This document shows positions 61,212 through 64,000 of a DNA stretch of 64,000 nucleotides, in pieces. Position numbers and translations under genes: made by a program. Source of the stretch: CAVTHW01 sp963734625 (GTDB taxonomy: Bacteria; Acidobacteriota; Terriglobia; Bryobacterales; Bryobacteraceae); the NCBI GenBank assembly GCA_963734625.1, contig CAVTHW010000003.1, forward strand, positions 1 through 64,000. The letters run 5' to 3'. The notes beneath the pieces are model-generated. The model did no database searches and had not been told where the DNA came from. It was given only the letters and a program-made list of their open reading frames with translations. Numbering within the stretch: the first letter of the stretch is position 1; each line of letters starts with the position of its first letter.

Positions 61212-62611
61212 ACAACCGCATGGACGAATTTCGCAAAGCCGGCCACGAAATCGTGGACTGGATTGCCGACTACCTTGAGAATCCGAGAGACCTTCCCGTG
61301 CTGCCGAAGATGCAGCCGGGCGACCTGGCGGCGCGCCTTCCGGGCTCCGCTCCCGAACGGGGCGAGCCGATGCAGGCGATCCTCGCCGATTTCCATAAAC
61401 TGATCCTCCCCGCCGTGACCCACTGGAATCACCCGCGCTTCATGGCCTACTTTCCCAGTTCGGCTTCACCGCCCGGCGTGCTCGGCGAGATGCTGGCGGC
61501 GGCGCTGAATACCAATGCGATCGTCTGGAAGAGTTCTCCGGCGAGCACGGAACTGGAAGCCGTCACCATGGGCTGGCTGCGCGACTGGCTGGGCTTGCCC
61601 CCGGAGTTCTTCGGCATCATTTACGACACGGCGTCCATGGGCACGGTGCATGCCATCGCGGCGGCGCGCGAGATGGCCGATCCGGAAATCCGGGTCAAGG
61701 GCGCCACGCGGGAACTTACGCTGTACGCCTCCGAGCAGGCGCACTCGTCGGTGGAGAAGGGCGCCATCGCGTTGGGAGTGGGCCGCGAGAACGTGCGTAA
61801 GATCGCGGTGGACGCCGAGTTCCGGATGCGTCCCGAGGCGCTGGCCGAGGCTATCGAAGCGGATCTCAAAGCCGGCCGGAAGCCGTTTTGCGTGGTGGCC
61901 ACGGTGGGAACCACCTCGTCGACCAGCGTGGACCCGGTGGCGAAGATCGCCGATCTGGCCGAGAAGCATGGGCTGTGGCTCCATATTGACGCGGCGTACG
62001 CCGGCTCGGCGGCGATCCTTCCGGAGTGCCGCTGGATCCTGGAGGGCGCCGAGAGGGCTCACTCGCTGGTGATGAATCCGCATAAGTGGCTGCTCACGCC
62101 TTCCGACTTGAGCGCCTTCTTCACCCGGCGGCCCGACATTCTGCGGCGCGCTTTCACCCTGGTGCCGGAATACCTTCGCACCGGCGAAGACGGCAAGGCC
62201 TCCAACCTTATGGACTACTCGCTCGCCATGGGCCGCCGGTTCCGCTCGCTCAAGCTGTGGTTCGTCATGCGTTACTACGGCAGGGAAGGGGTGATGGAGA
62301 TCCTGCGCCGGCACATCGCGTTCGCCCAGCGGCTGGCCGCAGCCGTCGACGCCGACGCACGCTTCGAGCGCGTGGCCCCGGTTCCGTTTTCCACGGTCTG
62401 CTTCCGCTATAAGGGCTCGGATGCGGAGAACCGGACTCTGCTGGACAAGGTCAACGCAACGGGCAAGACGTTCTTGTCACATACGGAGTTGAACGGCCGG
62501 TTCGTAATCCGCTGCGCCATCGGAAATCTCGGCACCACCCAGCAGGACGTGGACGAAGTCTGGGACCTGGTCCGGCGCACCGCGCCCCTAAAATGGGTCA
62601 GCCTGAACTAA
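61208..62611 (+). CDS. PLP-dependent aromatic-L-amino-acid decarboxylase family protein
   Basis: 467 residues, cytoplasmic. Group II decarboxylase fold. The Schiff-base Lys is K293 in SLVMNPHKWLLT, and THWNHPRFMAYFPSSASPPG (substrate side), YASEQAHSSVEKGAIALGVG (His stacking on PLP) and WLHIDAAYAGSAAILPECR (Asp to the pyridine N) are conserved. Products would be aromatic amines (tyramine, tryptamine, phenethylamine), but which amino acid cannot be told. Starts in ATGA overlap with the esterase gene, an unusual pairing. Ends in a strong terminator whose left arm includes the last codons. Confidence 0.9.
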   Translation: MNNRMDEFRKAGHEIVDWIADYLENPRDLPVLPKMQPGDLAARLPGSAPERGEPMQAILADFHKLILPAVTHWNHPRFMAYFPSSASPPGVLGEMLAAALNTNAIVWKSSPASTELEAVTMGWLRDWLGLPPEFFGIIYDTASMGTVHAIAAAREMADPEIRVKGATRELTLYASEQAHSSVEKGAIALGVGRENVRKIAVDAEFRMRPEALAEAIEADLKAGRKPFCVVATVGTTSSTSVDPVAKIADLAEKHGLWLHIDAAYAGSAAILPECRWILEGAERAHSLVMNPHKWLLTPSDLSAFFTRRPDILRRAFTLVPEYLRTGEDGKASNLMDYSLAMGRRFRSLKLWFVMRYYGREGVMEILRRHIAFAQRLAAAVDADARFERVAPVPFSTVCFRYKGSDAENRTLLDKVNATGKTFLSHTELNGRFVIRCAIGNLGTTQQDVDEVWDLVRRTAPLKWVSLN

Positions 62612-62664
62612 GCGATTTTTCCGGCTCTCAAATAAATCGCGCAGTTCAGGCTGACCAGTTTTTA
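62597..62664 (+). terminator. Rho-independent terminator overlapping the decarboxylase stop codon
   Basis: Inverted repeat GTCAGCCTGAACT ... GCGATTT against AAATCGC ... AGTTCAGGCTGAC (62597-62655): a 13-bp and a 7-bp block separated by a two-base mismatch, with a loop of about 15 bases, followed by TTTTT. The left arm contains the last four sense codons and the TAA. Confidence 0.75.
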
Positions 62665-62704
62665 TGCCTTGCTTTGCAGGCCGCGGATTGAAACAATCTA
62701 GCTA

Positions 62705-64000
62705 GTGGAAAAGAAGCCTCCGACCGGCCCTTCCACGGTCGAAGTGGAAGCGCAGCTGGCCAAGATGCTGGCGAGCAGTCATTTCGCCAGATCGCCCAAG
62801 CTCTCGCGCTTCCTTGAGTTCACGGTGGCGCAGACTTTGGCCGGCCGCGCGGACTTGCTGAAGGAGTATCCGATCGCCGTCGAAGTGTTCGGACGCAAGC
62901 CTTCTTTCGACCCGCAAGACGACGCCATCGTGCGCGTGCAGGCGGTGAGCCTCCGTTCGAGGGTGGCGGAATACTACGCCCAGGAGGGCCACGACGATCC
63001 TGTGCTGATCGAGTACACCAAAGGAAGCTACGTGCCGCGGCTGCGGGAGCGGACGGAGGTTGGCCAGCCTGCACCGCCGGATCAGGCGCCGGACTCGATC
63101 GCCGTCCTTCCGTTCGTAAACATGAGTTCCGACCCGGAGAATGAATACTTCAGTGACGGACTTACCGAGGAACTGATCGGCGCCCTCAGCAACGTGCACG
63201 GCCTGCGGGTCGTGGCTCGCACATCGGTGTTCCAGTACAAGGGCAAGCCGGCCGACGCCCGCCAGATCGGAAAGGATCTGAACGCTCGCATGATCCTCGA
63301 GGGCAGCGTTCGAAAAGCCGGGAAGCGGCTGTGCATAACCGCGCAACTGATCGACGCACGCAACGGCTATCACACCTGGTCGCGCTCCTACCGGGTGGAA
63401 ATGACCGACCTGTTCGCCGTACAGCAGGAGATTGCGGCGGCGATCGCAGGTACGTTGCGCGAGGGCGAGCGGCGCCCTCTGAAGCGGCGCACGGAGAGCC
63501 TGGATGCGTATCATTCCTACCTGAAAGGCCGGTTCTACTTGAATAAGTGGACCGAGGACGGCTTCCGGAAGAGCATCGAATTCTTCGAGACCGCCATCCG
63601 CCAGGACCCGGAAATGGCCGCGGCGTATTCCGGCCTGGCAGATGCCCAATTTGTGTTGGCCTGTTACGGAAAATCGGATCCGCGCGAGCTGATGCCGAAA
63701 GCGCGCGAGGCGGCCCAACGGGCCCTGGAGCTGGAGGATTCCTTCGCCGAGGCCCACGTCTCGCTCGGCGCGGTTCGGGCCATCTACGATTGGGACTGGG
63801 AGGGCGCGGAACAGGAGTTTCTGCGCGCACTGGAGCTGGACGCCAGTTGCGCCGCGGCGTACCAGTGGTATGGCGTGCTCTGCCTGCTGCCCCAGGGCAG
63901 GCTGCAGGAGGCGGAAGCCGCCATCCGGCATGCGCGGGAACTGGATCCGCTGTCGCCTCCAATCAATACTTCGATGGGGATGCTCTACTTCGTCCAGGGC
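62705..64000 (+). CDS. TolB-like/TPR regulator-type protein, 3' end beyond the window
   Basis: Open from GTG 62705 to the window edge (432 codons seen). N-terminal DNA-binding-like segment (LAKMLASSHFARSPKLSRFL, LKEYPIAVEVFGRKPSFDPQ, DDAIVRVQAVSLRSRVAEYY) typical of large acidobacterial regulators; then a TolB/FlgO-like domain (SIAVLPFVNMSSDPENEYFS, DGLTEELIGALSNVHGLRVV, VFQYKGKPADARQIGKDLN, AQLIDARNGYHTW); then TPR repeats (AYSGLADAQFVLA, FAEAHVSLGAVRAIYDWDWE, AAAYQWYGVLCLL). Such proteins are often encoded next to the operon they regulate or as partners of Ser/Thr kinases; what this one controls cannot be seen. Confidence 0.85.
   Translation, partial: MEKKPPTGPSTVEVEAQLAKMLASSHFARSPKLSRFLEFTVAQTLAGRADLLKEYPIAVEVFGRKPSFDPQDDAIVRVQAVSLRSRVAEYYAQEGHDDPVLIEYTKGSYVPRLRERTEVGQPAPPDQAPDSIAVLPFVNMSSDPENEYFSDGLTEELIGALSNVHGLRVVARTSVFQYKGKPADARQIGKDLNARMILEGSVRKAGKRLCITAQLIDARNGYHTWSRSYRVEMTDLFAVQQEIAAAIAGTLREGERRPLKRRTESLDAYHSYLKGRFYLNKWTEDGFRKSIEFFETAIRQDPEMAAAYSGLADAQFVLACYGKSDPRELMPKAREAAQRALELEDSFAEAHVSLGAVRAIYDWDWEGAEQEFLRALELDASCAAAYQWYGVLCLLPQGRLQEAEAAIRHARELDPLSPPINTSMGMLYFVQG

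Noticed and set aside
62702..63931. A 409-codon open frame on the minus strand at the right edge
   Set aside because: The plus strand encodes a clear TolB/TPR-type protein running off the window; the minus frame is its shadow.

Overview
The window is GC-rich DNA from a diderm bacterium, most likely an acidobacterium of the Solibacter/Bryobacter type. This is inferred from gene content and not tested by a database search. The evidence is a lipid A operon (fabZ-lpxA-lpxI), an LptE gene, several secreted DUF1080 proteins with Gly-rich linkers, a DUF5916 beta-barrel protein, carboxypeptidase-regulatory-like proteins, very large FG-GAP/VCBS proteins, and an N-terminal-domain/TolB-like/TPR regulator at the right edge. 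There is no rRNA, no complete tRNA, no CRISPR array and no recognisable transposase.

Layout. 0-9.5 kb: a giant RCC1/Ig-like/VCBS repeat protein and a secreted HEMGH metallopeptidase, both leftward, sharing an almost identical C-terminal module of about 280 residues. 9.5-13.7 kb: a gene-poor stretch with a tRNA-Ser 3'-end remnant, then small membrane and zinc-ribbon proteins, a barrel-like protein, a release-factor-like baeRF protein and a CAP protein. 13.8-20.3 kb: a signalling island of receivers, histidine kinases and two receiver-CpaE/ParA-like ATPase fusions, with no DNA-binding output domain. 20.4-21.9 kb: hydrogenase maturation protease, hypA and hypB without structural genes. 21.9-25.9 kb: a Ser/Thr kinase coupled to a CsgG-like protein, then citrate synthase. 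26.3-30.5 kb: leftward operon fabZ-lpxA-lpxI-Gfo/Idh oxidoreductase-TonB-like-small membrane protein. 30.7-37.1 kb: a mixture of single genes (DUF1080, thiamine-binding, GH76, DUF4159, cytochrome c, VOC, DUF1801). 37.3-41.4 kb: rightward psd-pssA-ASADH-like-lptE-holA. 41.5-47.3 kb: TIM-barrel protein, an unknown protein, BON, then an envelope/redox group (parvulin PPIase, HELFH protein, TlpA-like, DsbD-N-like, GT9). 47.3-54.4 kb: an unknown secreted protein, two carboxypeptidase-regulatory-like proteins and a DUF5916 barrel. 54.4-56.7 kb: tandem DUF1080 duplication. 56.9-64 kb: E1 alpha/beta of a 2-oxoacid dehydrogenase, PilZ, an esterase coupled to a PLP decarboxylase, and a truncated TolB/TPR regulator.

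How it works together. Envelope biogenesis is the strongest theme: lipid A, phosphatidylethanolamine synthesis, LptE, periplasmic folding and redox, and TonB-type energy transduction. A second theme is secreted carbohydrate-related proteins: GH76 and two DUF1080 genes share a 36-bp leader motif and may be co-regulated.

Data quality. At least eleven genes carry frame changes, and nearly all behave as one extra base. This suggests residual insertion errors in the assembly, although real gene decay cannot be excluded from sequence alone. Such genes are given over their full reconstructed span, with the break position stated.
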